Assembly: GCA_001775965.1 (NCBI GenBank)
Contig: MEZG01000068.1
Span: 1 to 41,533, forward strand
Source of the DNA: Candidatus Bathyarchaeota archaeon RBG_13_60_20
Lineage (GTDB): Archaea > Thermoproteota > Bathyarchaeia > TCS64
Direction: 5' to 3'
Length of the DNA stretch: 41,533 nucleotides
The notes under the pieces were generated by a model that made no database searches, was not told the origin of the DNA, and was given only the letters and a program-made list of their open reading frames with translations. Shown in pieces: positions 16,019-22,571 of this stretch. The translations under genes were made by a program, and so were the position numbers. The stretch's first letter is position 1. Every line of letters starts with the position of its first letter.

Positions 16019-16972
16019 TCAACCCTCGCGGATGACTGCGCCCACGTTGTCGGCGGCCGCGACGAATGCTTCGCCCCGCCCGTCCTTGTTGAGGAACCGT
16101 TCGAGGGACGCTGCAAGCCTCCCCGCCTGGGCCCGTCCTTCGGCCAGCCCGTAGAGAGCCGGCCCCCATGAGCTCTGGCCAGCGCCAAGGGCCCCCTCCG
16201 CCAGGAGGTAGTTCACCCCCGCCTCGATCCCGGGGTGGCTGTAGACGCCCCCCTGGACCTTGGCCCAGTACGAGCCGAACATAGTGTCCAGCTTGGTCAT
16301 GGCGTCCCCGAACCTCTCTATGTCAGGCTCTATGATGGACGGGATCATCTGGAGGAGCACCAGCCTAGCGACGTCGGCGACGACCTCGGCCGGCGGCGGC
16401 TCCAAGGCCCTGAATGCGGCCTTCTCCTGCTCGCCGCTGACCCCCCTCTTGATGTCCGGGATGCCTATAACGAACAGCCAGTCGTCAGGCACCCTGTGCC
16501 TGAAGACCAGTGGCGGCACGGCATCCCTGCGCGTCAAGGCGTGGCCACCGTCTACAATAAAGCCTCCCCCAAGGAAGGCGTGGACCCCTACCCCTGAGAC
16601 TCTGCTGCGGCCGAAGCGGACGGCGATCTCCTCCGGCTCTAGGCTCAGGTCGTGTAATCGTGCCAGGGCGGTGCCCAGGGCCATGACCAGCTGGGTGCCT
16701 GAGCCGAAGCCCGTGTGCTCGGGTATGTCCTCCACGATCTCCACGTCCACGCCAGAATCGACGCCGCCGTCCCTCAGGAGGGTCTCGACGATGTTCGCGG
16801 CCCTGTCCGACCTGGCGCCCCTGATCCTCGTCTCGCCGCTGTCACTGACCTTCACTGTGAGCCGCGGCCGATCCACGGCGACCCCCACGCTCCCGTGGAT
16901 CCTGCCCAGGTCGCCCCTCATGTCCACTATACCGAACTGCAGCCTCGACGGGGTGGTTATGCTGATCTCTAC
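16019..16972 (-). CDS. Beta-ribofuranosylaminobenzene 5'-phosphate (RFAP) synthase
   Basis: Catalyses the first committed step of H4MPT synthesis, condensing 4-hydroxybenzoate (or 4-aminobenzoate) with PRPP. It is a GHMP-superfamily protein of about 317 residues: TPSRLQFGIVDMRGDLGRIHG at the N-terminus and EHTGFGSGTQLVMALGTALA near residue 90, then GRSRVSGVGVHAFLGGGFIVDGG. The track starts at GTG 17071, adding 33 residues that overlap DUF447 and look non-homologous. The family N-terminus would fall at GTA 16972, preceded by GGAGG at good spacing; there is no ATG, GTG or TTG between. The start is therefore uncertain (see findings). Confidence 0.87.
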   Translation of the reverse strand, partial: VEISITTPSRLQFGIVDMRGDLGRIHGSVGVAVDRPRLTVKVSDSGETRIRGARSDRAANIVETLLRDGGVDSGVDVEIVEDIPEHTGFGSGTQLVMALGTALARLHDLSLEPEEIAVRFGRSRVSGVGVHAFLGGGFIVDGGHALTRRDAVPPLVFRHRVPDDWLFVIGIPDIKRGVSGEQEKAAFRALEPPPAEVVADVARLVLLQMIPSIIEPDIERFGDAMTKLDTMFGSYWAKVQGGVYSHPGIEAGVNYLLAEGALGAGQSSWGPALYGLAEGRAQAGRLAASLERFLNKDGRGEAFVAAADNVGAVIREG

Positions 16973-17616
16973 GCCGTTACCCTCCAGCTTGGTATCATGT
17001 CTTCTAGCTTGTCCACTACCGCGTGCTCGGGGGAGCCCTGTGGCGATACCCGCCTCACGGTCGCCGTGCACTCATCTATCTTCCGGATCAGCGCCTCGGC
17101 TTCCCCTCTCCGCCCCTGCTCGCTGAACGCCTTGACTCTCGTCGCGTGTATCACCGCCTCAACGGCCTGGTTCCTCCCCCTGCTGAAGACCGTGGGGTAC
17201 GCCTCGCCCACCGTTATCTTGACTGGCGTGGCGGTGAATAAACCCCTTTCGCCGAGTGTGGATGACTCCTGTTTCACCTCGACGATGATCGTTGAATCCG
17301 CCCCCATCAGCCTCATGTCGGGCTCCACGTGCGGCTGGTCCTCGATCTCGTCCTTAAAGGCCGTGGCTAGGAAGAGCAGGGGATCGAGGGTGGTGTTGAT
17401 GGAAGCCCTGCCTCCTCTCATCAGGTTCGCGTAGGTGGCGCTGGTCCTGTAGGGGCTCAGTCCGAGGTGCCGCCCCATCAGTCTGACGCCCATGGGCGCG
17501 GCGTTGAACGAGCCGTCGCTGTTCACCGTGACCAGTATTGTCTCCACTACGGCGCCCTGGGTGAAGCCCATCTTCGCAAGCGTCCCGATCAGATCAGACA
17601 TATCTGTGGAGGCCAA
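16969..17616 (-). CDS. DUF447 family protein (FMN-binding split-barrel type)
   Basis: A 215-residue archaeal protein of family DUF447 (PF04289), which also occurs beside H4MPT genes in methylotrophic bacteria. ETILVTVNSDGSFNAAPMGV near residue 25 and the beta-rich remainder resemble split-barrel flavin-binding proteins; the C-terminal helical part includes RNQAVEAVIHATRVKAF. It is probably an enzyme or cofactor-binding protein of H4MPT synthesis, by context only. ATG 17601 is an alternative start; a TATA-like TTTACTGTAT (17628-17637 on the minus strand) lies about 31 bp before 17601. Its TAG stop overlaps the presumed RFAP synthase start. Confidence 0.82.
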   Translation of the reverse strand: MASTDMSDLIGTLAKMGFTQGAVVETILVTVNSDGSFNAAPMGVRLMGRHLGLSPYRTSATYANLMRGGRASINTTLDPLLFLATAFKDEIEDQPHVEPDMRLMGADSTIIVEVKQESSTLGERGLFTATPVKITVGEAYPTVFSRGRNQAVEAVIHATRVKAFSEQGRRGEAEALIRKIDECTATVRRVSPQGSPEHAVVDKLEDMIPSWRVTA

Positions 17617-17649
17617 AGGTGTATACAGTAAAGGCTATGCGGGTTTACT

Positions 17650-17655
17650 AAAAAA
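17650..17655 (-). terminator. U-tract terminator after the nucleotidyltransferase gene
   Basis: Six Ts on the minus strand follow directly on the TAA stop of the leftward nucleotidyltransferase gene (TAATTTTTTAG). A short U-run right after a stop codon is a typical archaeal intrinsic terminator. No stem-loop is needed or seen. Confidence 0.5.
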
Positions 17656-18660
17656 TTATGGGGGTTCTAGGGGGATCATGTAGTCGCGGGCTCCACCTAG
17701 AACGACTCTGAGGCGACCATCCGGGCCCCTGACCTTCTCCAGTGTACCCCGTATCTCCACCCTCTCCCCCGCCAAGGCCTGCTCAGTGAACTTGCCCCTG
17801 TAGCTCACGGCCTCGCTCACCTGCCCCAGCCCCTCGGGTTCAACGGGTTCAAGCATGCCTAACTGGTAGCTGCAAGGCGTGAATATGGAGCACGAGGAGT
17901 CCGTGACTCTGGCTCTGAAGACGGCCTCGCCGACGGGGGCTGAGGGGGCGGCATCGGGCTCAGGCCTCAGGAGCCGTATGAAGTAGTCTCTGCCGTCGAC
18001 CCTGCCGTGCAGCACCTTCCTGACCTCTACCTCCGCCAGGGCGTCCAGATCGACGCCCGCCTTGCCCCATCTGCGTAACAGGACCTCCTTGACCGTCTCA
18101 GCGTCGTACGGCTGAACCCAGCCCTTCCTGCTTCTCAGCAGCCTCAGCGCCTTGTAGACTGAGCGGCCTTCGTCCGCCCCGTACACGTTGAGGTCCACGT
18201 CGGAGCCTTCCCGGTTGAGGCCAATGAGAAGCGACCCCGATACGCCGAAGCTCCTTGTGGGCACGCCGCTTCCATTGCTTAGGGCCTCGACCAGCCTCTT
18301 GACCGTCGCCTCAAGGCCGGGCTGAGGCTTCTGGAGAACATGCCCAAGCCTCTCCCTGGGGTCGTACATCCTCTCGATGCGTTTAAGGGGCACGGTCTGC
18401 AGGGTGAGGCCGAGCATAGGCACGTGGTTCAGGTATTGGGGGTGGCGGAGCCTCAGGTACTCGGTGGTCTCGTCGGGGTCGCTCACCCTCCTGTACCTGA
18501 CGCCGTCGAGGACCCTATCGCCCTCCTCATCTGGGATGTAGCGGAGGTAGGCGATGACCATGCTGTCTGGGTGTCTGCTCCCCTTCACAGCGAAGAAGAG
18601 GCCCTCGGCGGTCCTGATGTAGTCGCCCTCGTTGTACTCCTGGAAGCTGATCATACCCAA
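17656..18660 (-). CDS. Archaeal predicted nucleotidyltransferase (COG1665-like), copy 1
   Basis: A 334-residue three-part protein. The N-terminal domain (YNEGDYIRTAEGLFFAV to about residue 105) is of unknown fold. A pol-beta-type nucleotidyltransferase core follows, with GVSGSLLIGL and the metal-binding pair SDVDLNVYG near residue 150. The C-terminal segment GERVEIRGTLEKVRGPDGR looks like a small beta-barrel. It is paralogous throughout to the gene at 28203-29219 in the mch-fwd operon. The nucleotide and acceptor are unknown; the placing among H4MPT synthesis genes suggests cofactor assembly. Start is TTG 18660 or ATG 18654; a TATATAT element lies about 29 bp upstream of the former. Confidence 0.8.
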   Translation of the reverse strand: MGMISFQEYNEGDYIRTAEGLFFAVKGSRHPDSMVIAYLRYIPDEEGDRVLDGVRYRRVSDPDETTEYLRLRHPQYLNHVPMLGLTLQTVPLKRIERMYDPRERLGHVLQKPQPGLEATVKRLVEALSNGSGVPTRSFGVSGSLLIGLNREGSDVDLNVYGADEGRSVYKALRLLRSRKGWVQPYDAETVKEVLLRRWGKAGVDLDALAEVEVRKVLHGRVDGRDYFIRLLRPEPDAAPSAPVGEAVFRARVTDSSCSIFTPCSYQLGMLEPVEPEGLGQVSEAVSYRGKFTEQALAGERVEIRGTLEKVRGPDGRLRVVLGGARDYMIPLEPP

Positions 18661-18692
18661 GTATTAACTTGTGACTGGCGGGCCCTATATAT
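18661..18692. promoter_or_regulatory. 32-bp shared divergent promoter (nucleotidyltransferase / CitG-like)
   Basis: GTATTAACTT (18661-18670) is centred about 27 bp before the rightward TTG at 18693, and CTATATATTT (18685-18694), read on the minus strand as AAATATATAG, is centred about 29 bp before the leftward TTG at 18660. The TATA box of each gene abuts or enters the start of the other, so both messages are presumably leaderless. Confidence 0.6.
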
Positions 18693-19655
18693 TTGAGCAG
18701 CGTGGTGCAGCCATTGGGCGGTGTAGGCAGCTTGGTGGGTGGGTGCGCGTCCCTTGCGGCCCTCCTGGAGGTGTCGGCGTACCCTAAGCCTGGGAACGTG
18801 CACCGCCTTAGGGACTTCGATGGGACGCGCTACGAGCACTTCCTCGCGGGAGGAGTCTCCCTGGCCCCGTGGATGGCCGCGCTCGCCGACGAAGGCGCCC
18901 GCGTCAAGGCACAGGGCGGCGGCTGGGAAGGCATCCGACTCGGAGAGCACATACTTGGGGCGGTGGAAGACATGACGCGGTGGCAGAAGGGCGGGAACAC
19001 CCACCTGGGCGTCATCCTTCTCTTCGCGCCCGTGGCCGCTGCGGCAGGCGCCTCGCTGGAGAACGGCAGAGCGGATCCCAAGAGGCTCAGGGAGAACCTG
19101 TTGGACGCCGTGGCCGCCGCGACGCCCGGCGACGCAGCCGACATCTACAGGGCCATAGGCGCGGCTATGACCAGGGAGAACTTGGGCTCCGTTGAAAGGC
19201 TCGACGTCTCGGACTCCTCGTCCATAGACTACATACTGAGGCGGGGTGTCACGCCCCTTGAGATATTCCAGGAATGCTCGGGGCGGGACGCGATATGCGG
19301 AGAGTGGGCCACGGGCTTCAGTGTGACGTTCGAGGAGGGGTACACCTACCTGGCGGATCGGCTGCTTTCCGGCTCTGTTAACGACTCTGTAGTGGACACG
19401 TTCCTGCGCATCCTCTCAAGGCACCCTGACTCGCTGATACGGAGGAAGAGGGGGGAGGAGGCCGCGAGAGCTGTGAGCGAGAAGGCCCAGAGGGTTCTGG
19501 ACAGCGGGGGCGCCTCAAGCGACGAGGGGCGAAGGCTGCTGCTCGAATTGGACGACGAGCTTCAGGCTGGAGGGGGGGAGCTGAACCCTGGCACCTCCGC
19601 CGACCTTACGGCGTCCTCACTGTTCGTGAACCTGCTAGGCGGGTGGAGGCCCTAG
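18693..19655 (+). CDS. CitG-like triphosphoribosyl-dephospho-CoA synthase family protein
   Basis: A 320-residue helical protein of the CitG/MdcB family. The signatures are ALLEVSAYPKPGNVHR near residue 24, KGGNTHLGVILLFAPVA near 100, and LNPGTSADLTASSLFV at the end. Classical CitG joins an ATP-derived ribose phosphate to dephospho-CoA by an alpha-glycosidic bond for citrate or malonate decarboxylase. No such decarboxylase is encoded here, and related genes occur with H4MPT or C1 clusters, so an acyl-carrier role is unlikely. TTG 18693 is the start, after a TATA box. Its TAG stop interlocks with that of the CBS gene on CTAG. Confidence 0.85.
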   Translation: MSSVVQPLGGVGSLVGGCASLAALLEVSAYPKPGNVHRLRDFDGTRYEHFLAGGVSLAPWMAALADEGARVKAQGGGWEGIRLGEHILGAVEDMTRWQKGGNTHLGVILLFAPVAAAAGASLENGRADPKRLRENLLDAVAAATPGDAADIYRAIGAAMTRENLGSVERLDVSDSSSIDYILRRGVTPLEIFQECSGRDAICGEWATGFSVTFEEGYTYLADRLLSGSVNDSVVDTFLRILSRHPDSLIRRKRGEEAARAVSEKAQRVLDSGGASSDEGRRLLLELDDELQAGGGELNPGTSADLTASSLFVNLLGGWRP

Positions 19656-20083
19656 GACGAGTACTGGCGCAGGTAGTGGGGGTACGTCTCGCAGAACTCC
19701 CTGATGCCCTCCTCGGTCACAAGGCCCCTCACGGTCCTGTGCTCCTGGACCCCGAGGCAGCCGATGCCGTACTTCCTCATCACGCCTAGGGCGTCGTTCA
19801 GGGGCGTGTCTATGTCCACAGTGATGAGGGGCACCGATACCAGGTCCTTCACGAGGAGGCTGGCCTTGTCCTCGGTCTCGATGAGCCACCTCATGATGTC
19901 CTTGTTCGTTATTAGGCCGATGGGGTCCTGGTCCTCGTAGACGATGAGCGCCTCGTAGTCCTCCCCCATGAGCTTGCGGGTCACCTCGATGAGCCTATCC
20001 TCGGCCCTTGCCATTGGGGGAGCCTTGTTCATGAGGACCCTGCAGGGGAGGCCGCAGAACTCGGAGTTAAGCTGGATGCCCAT
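19652..20083 (-). CDS. CBS-domain pair protein
   Basis: A 143-residue cytoplasmic protein consisting almost only of two CBS motifs (about residues 20-75 and 82-135), ending the motifs with PIGLITNKDIMRWLIE and VRGLVTEEGIREFCE. Such pairs bind adenine nucleotides or S-adenosylmethionine and act as energy sensors for partners. The N-terminus carries two cysteines (CGLPC) that are not part of the domain. ATG 20083 has AGGAAGGT immediately upstream. It is divergent from the pyruvate-kinase-C-like gene; the partner is unknown. Confidence 0.88.
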   Translation of the reverse strand: MGIQLNSEFCGLPCRVLMNKAPPMARAEDRLIEVTRKLMGEDYEALIVYEDQDPIGLITNKDIMRWLIETEDKASLLVKDLVSVPLITVDIDTPLNDALGVMRKYGIGCLGVQEHRTVRGLVTEEGIREFCETYPHYLRQYSS

Positions 20084-20123
20084 ACCTTCCTCAGCAAATA
20101 CTATACTTACACGTGTTTATTTA

Positions 20124-20185
20124 GTTTTCAATCATGAAAACCCGTCAAATTCTCGCAAGCTGAATTTGATGTCAGGCTCACCTGA
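20124..20185. repeat. Three successive inverted repeats between divergent genes
   Basis: GTTTTCA-ATCA-TGAAAAC (20124-20141), TCAAATTC-9 nt-GAATTTGA (20145-20169) and TCAGG-CTCA-CCTGA (20172-20185) lie in tandem in the 144-bp gap between the CBS gene and the next gene. The last is followed by six As and a TATA-like GTTATAG. They could be operators or fold into an untranslated RNA. Confidence 0.5.
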
Positions 20186-20227
20186 AAAAAGTTATAGCCT
20201 CAGATCCCTCACCTCTACTGATGGCTA

Positions 20228-20734
20228 TTGGACTCAGGTAGCGGCATCATGTTCGTGGGAAAGAAGACGAAGCCAAACGCGGTCTACGAGGCGATAAGGG
20301 CACATCTACCGGCTGACAGCGGCAAGGTGGTCATAGCCAGCCACAAGGGGAAGTCGGCGCTGAAGCTGGCCGAGACCCTCGGGAAGCAGGCCCAAGTGGT
20401 GAGCGTCACCGAGTTCACCTACGACGACGACACCAAGAAGGAGATGAAGAAGCTGAACGTCGTCCCCGTGGAGAAGGCCGAGCTGCCCGTACAGGACGAC
20501 AGGGGGATGAGGGAGACCCTGCTCATGTTCGGGTCGGGTGTGAAGGCAGCCCTGGAGGTGGCCACAGTCGCGTCGGGGAAGAAGCTGGTGAAAGGCGAGT
20601 TCATAGTCGTCGCGGGGGAGAAGGAGGGCTTCGACACCGTGCTGCTCCTGGACACGGAGCACCCCCAGAAGGAGCAGATATCTGACCCGCTGAAGCACAT
20701 CAAGGTGAAGAGGTTCATCGCTCTCCCTGAGTAG
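20228..20734 (+). CDS. Pyruvate kinase C-terminal-like domain protein
   Basis: A stand-alone alpha/beta domain of 168 residues resembling the C-terminal (allosteric) domain of pyruvate kinase, found as a free protein in many archaea. Visible elements are NAVYEAIRAHLPADSGKVVIASHKGKSA, VVSVTEFTYDDDT and the C-terminal DTVLLLDTEHPQKEQI. It lacks catalytic pyruvate kinase domains and its role is unknown; small-molecule sensing is possible. TTG 20228 is the track start; ATG 20249 (MFVGKKTKPN) is equally plausible and nearer the conserved part. A TATA-like GTTATAG at 20191-20197 serves it. Confidence 0.72.
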   Translation: MDSGSGIMFVGKKTKPNAVYEAIRAHLPADSGKVVIASHKGKSALKLAETLGKQAQVVSVTEFTYDDDTKKEMKKLNVVPVEKAELPVQDDRGMRETLLMFGSGVKAALEVATVASGKKLVKGEFIVVAGEKEGFDTVLLLDTEHPQKEQISDPLKHIKVKRFIALPE

Positions 20735-20742
20735 CCGCAAGG

Positions 20743-20757
20743 CGCAGATGTTTTATC
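20743..20757 (+). promoter_or_regulatory. Promoter element CGCAGATGTTTTA before HTH gene
   Basis: CGCAGATGTTTT at 20743-20754 continues into a TATA-like TTTTATC. The same 12-mer occurs at 21163-21174 before mch, at a similar distance from the start codon (45 bp to TTG 20788 here, 49 bp to GTG 21212 there). It looks like a BRE-plus-TATA core shared by the two genes. Confidence 0.45.
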
Positions 20758-20769
20758 GGCTCTCTTCAG

Positions 20770-21081
20770 TTGTATAGTTGGCTTATCTTGTCAGACGTAA
20801 GCAAAACCGTTTCAGGCTCCATGGAGGAGACCAAGGAGAGGCACAGGAGGTACCTTAGGGCCATCAATAGCCCCGTCAGGAGGGGAATCCTACGCGCGCT
20901 GAAGGAGGGACACGCAACGGCGGAGGCTCTGGTAAAGGCTACTGGCCTGGACGGCAAGACCCTGGGCTGGCACATGAAGCTCCTCGAGTACGGGTACTGC
21001 GTCGAGGCTAGGAGCACCGCCGAGGGAGAGGTCTACGTCTTGACCAGGGAGGGTGAAGTCGTGGACTTCATGGACAGGTAG
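20770..21081 (+). CDS. ArsR-like winged-helix transcription regulator
   Basis: A DNA-binding protein of at most 103 residues. RYLRAINSPVRRGILRALKEG is the first helix pair of an ArsR-type winged helix, ATAEALVKATGLDGKTLGWHMKLLEYGYC is the helix-turn-helix, and EVYVLTREGEVVDF is the wing. No cysteine metal-sensing motif is evident. TTG 20770 is the track start; TTG 20788 fits the TATA box better and ATG 20821 would still keep the domain. It lies just before the mch-fwd operon, shares a promoter 12-mer with it, and a palindrome lies between, so it may regulate that operon (inference). Confidence 0.82.
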   Translation: MYSWLILSDVSKTVSGSMEETKERHRRYLRAINSPVRRGILRALKEGHATAEALVKATGLDGKTLGWHMKLLEYGYCVEARSTAEGEVYVLTREGEVVDFMDR

Positions 21082-21109
21082 TCACCGAGTAGCGAGCCTC
21101 AGACTGATT

Positions 21110-21127
21110 ACATAACACGCATTATGT
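21110..21127. promoter_or_regulatory. Palindrome ACATAA-N6-TTATGT upstream of mch
   Basis: A perfect inverted repeat with 6-bp arms and a 6-bp spacer, about 40 bp upstream of the probable mch TATA box. Size and symmetry fit a dimeric winged-helix regulator site; the regulator encoded immediately upstream is the obvious candidate. Confidence 0.4.
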
Positions 21128-21162
21128 GCTACAATTAACATAAAATCTGCTACTTATGACAC

Positions 21163-21176
21163 CGCAGATGTTTTTA
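21163..21176 (+). promoter_or_regulatory. Core promoter of the mch-fwd operon
   Basis: CGCAGATGTTTTTA ends in a TATA-like TTTTTA about 38 bp before the GTG at 21212, predicting a short leader of roughly ten bases. It shares its first 12 bases with the promoter of the upstream HTH gene. Confidence 0.5.
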
Positions 21177-21211
21177 GGTGCGGTAAAGCATCTCTGATAG
21201 GTGTCCTAATC

Positions 21212-22159
21212 GTGCTGAGCGTCAACAGGCTGGCATACGAGCTTGTGTCGGAACTTGTCAAGAGGAAGGAGTACTACAGGGTAGAGGTCGATAAGCTGCC
21301 GTCGGGGGCCACCGTGGTAGACACGGGGGTGGAGGCCCACGGCGGATACGAGGCGGGCCTCATGGTCACCCGCATAGCCATGGGAGGGGCCGGGAGCGCG
21401 CACCTCTCGTATGCAGACTACGGCGGGGTCGGGCTGCCCTCGGTGGTGGTCTCCACGGACTGCCCGGCTGTAGCTCTCTTCGGGGCCCAGCTTGCTGGGT
21501 GGAAGATAAAGCCTGAGGGGTACTCGGCGGACAGCTCGGGCCCGGCCCGCGCGCTGGCCCTGAAGCCCAAGGAGGTGTACCAGAAGATAGGCTACAGGGA
21601 CGAGTCGGACGTGGCCGTCATCCTGCTGGAGACCGAGGAGAAGCCCCCGGACTCGGCGGCCCACTACATAGCCGAGAGGTGCAACGTGAAGCCCGAGAAC
21701 GTGTACATGGTCCTCACCTCCACCAGGTCCATGGCGGGGATGGTGCAGATATCGGGCAGGATAGTCGAGACAGGGCTCTTCAGGCTCGACGTGCTAGGCC
21801 TGGACCCCAAGAAGGTGCTTTACGGGGCGGGGTACGCGCCTATCATGCCGGTCCACGTAGACGCGGGGAAGGCCATGGGCAGGGCCGAGGATGCCCTGAC
21901 TTACGGTGGGGTCACCACGTACTTGGTGGATGAGGCCGAGGACAAGCTCAGGGAGGTCGCCGAGAAGGCGCCCAGCAGCAACTGCAAGGACTACGGCAAG
22001 ACCAGCTACGAAATCTACAAGGCCGTGGACTTCGACTTCACCAGGATCGACCCGGCCCTCTTCGCCCCCGCGGCCATATCCCTGACCTCTGCCCAGACCG
22101 GGGCGACCTTCACCTACGGCAAGGTCAACGACCGTATAATCTTACATTCATTGAAGTAG
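21212..22159 (+). CDS. mch: Methenyl-tetrahydromethanopterin cyclohydrolase
   Basis: Interconverts N5-formyl-H4MPT and N5,N10-methenyl-H4MPT. The 315-residue length is normal. Family segments include MLSVNRLAYELVSEL at the start, VVDTGVEAHGGYEAGL near residue 35, VVVSTDCPAVALFGAQLAGW, LTSTRSMAGMVQISGRIVET and YGAGYAPIMPVHVDAGKAMGR. The GTG start at 21212 heads an operon with the fwd and ftr genes; fwdD begins 4 bp after its stop. It is the clearest marker that the organism uses H4MPT as the C1 carrier. Confidence 0.96.
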   Translation: MLSVNRLAYELVSELVKRKEYYRVEVDKLPSGATVVDTGVEAHGGYEAGLMVTRIAMGGAGSAHLSYADYGGVGLPSVVVSTDCPAVALFGAQLAGWKIKPEGYSADSSGPARALALKPKEVYQKIGYRDESDVAVILLETEEKPPDSAAHYIAERCNVKPENVYMVLTSTRSMAGMVQISGRIVETGLFRLDVLGLDPKKVLYGAGYAPIMPVHVDAGKAMGRAEDALTYGGVTTYLVDEAEDKLREVAEKAPSSNCKDYGKTSYEIYKAVDFDFTRIDPALFAPAAISLTSAQTGATFTYGKVNDRIILHSLK

Positions 22160-22163
22160 ATCG

Positions 22164-22571
22164 GTGTCTGAGATGAACGGGATCGAGGTTACACTGATTT
22201 CGGGGAGGACGGCGAGGCAGGGCATAGGCCTGGAAGAGGGCAAGACGTCCCAGGGCTACATCAAGAGCGTTAATGAGGTTAGCCTGTGCCCAGAGGACGC
22301 AGCGAGCCTGGGCCTCAGCGGGGACGAACCTGTGACGGTGGCCACGGAGCACGGCAGCGTGGTGGCGCACTGGAGGGTGGACAAAGGGCTGGCCCGGGGA
22401 ACCGCGTTCTTCCCCTACGGGCCGTGGGCCAACCAGGTGTACGCGTCGTCCACGGACGGCACCGGCATGCCCCAGTTCAAGGGGATAAGGGCCACCCTAT
22501 CCCCAGCCGCGGGCGGCAAGGTGCCGTCACTCCAGGAGATCGTGGAGTCCATGAGGAGAGCGGAGCATTGA
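22164..22571 (+). CDS. fwdD: Formylmethanofuran dehydrogenase subunit D
   Basis: A 135-residue molybdopterin-dinucleotide-binding subunit, homologous to the C-terminal domain of molybdopterin oxidoreductases. EVTLISGRTARQGIGLEEGK, SLCPEDAASLGLSGDEPVTV and AFFPYGPWANQVYASSTDGTGMP match the family. It pairs with FwdB to hold the tungsten or molybdenum cofactor. Start GTG 22164 or ATG 22173. Its TGA stop overlaps the fwdB TTG start by 4 bp. Confidence 0.94.
   Translation: MSEMNGIEVTLISGRTARQGIGLEEGKTSQGYIKSVNEVSLCPEDAASLGLSGDEPVTVATEHGSVVAHWRVDKGLARGTAFFPYGPWANQVYASSTDGTGMPQFKGIRATLSPAAGGKVPSLQEIVESMRRAEH

Noticed and set aside
22286-22567. N-terminal extension of fwdB
   Set aside because: Out-of-frame reading of fwdD; TTG 22568 in a TTGA overlap gives the normal N-terminus.
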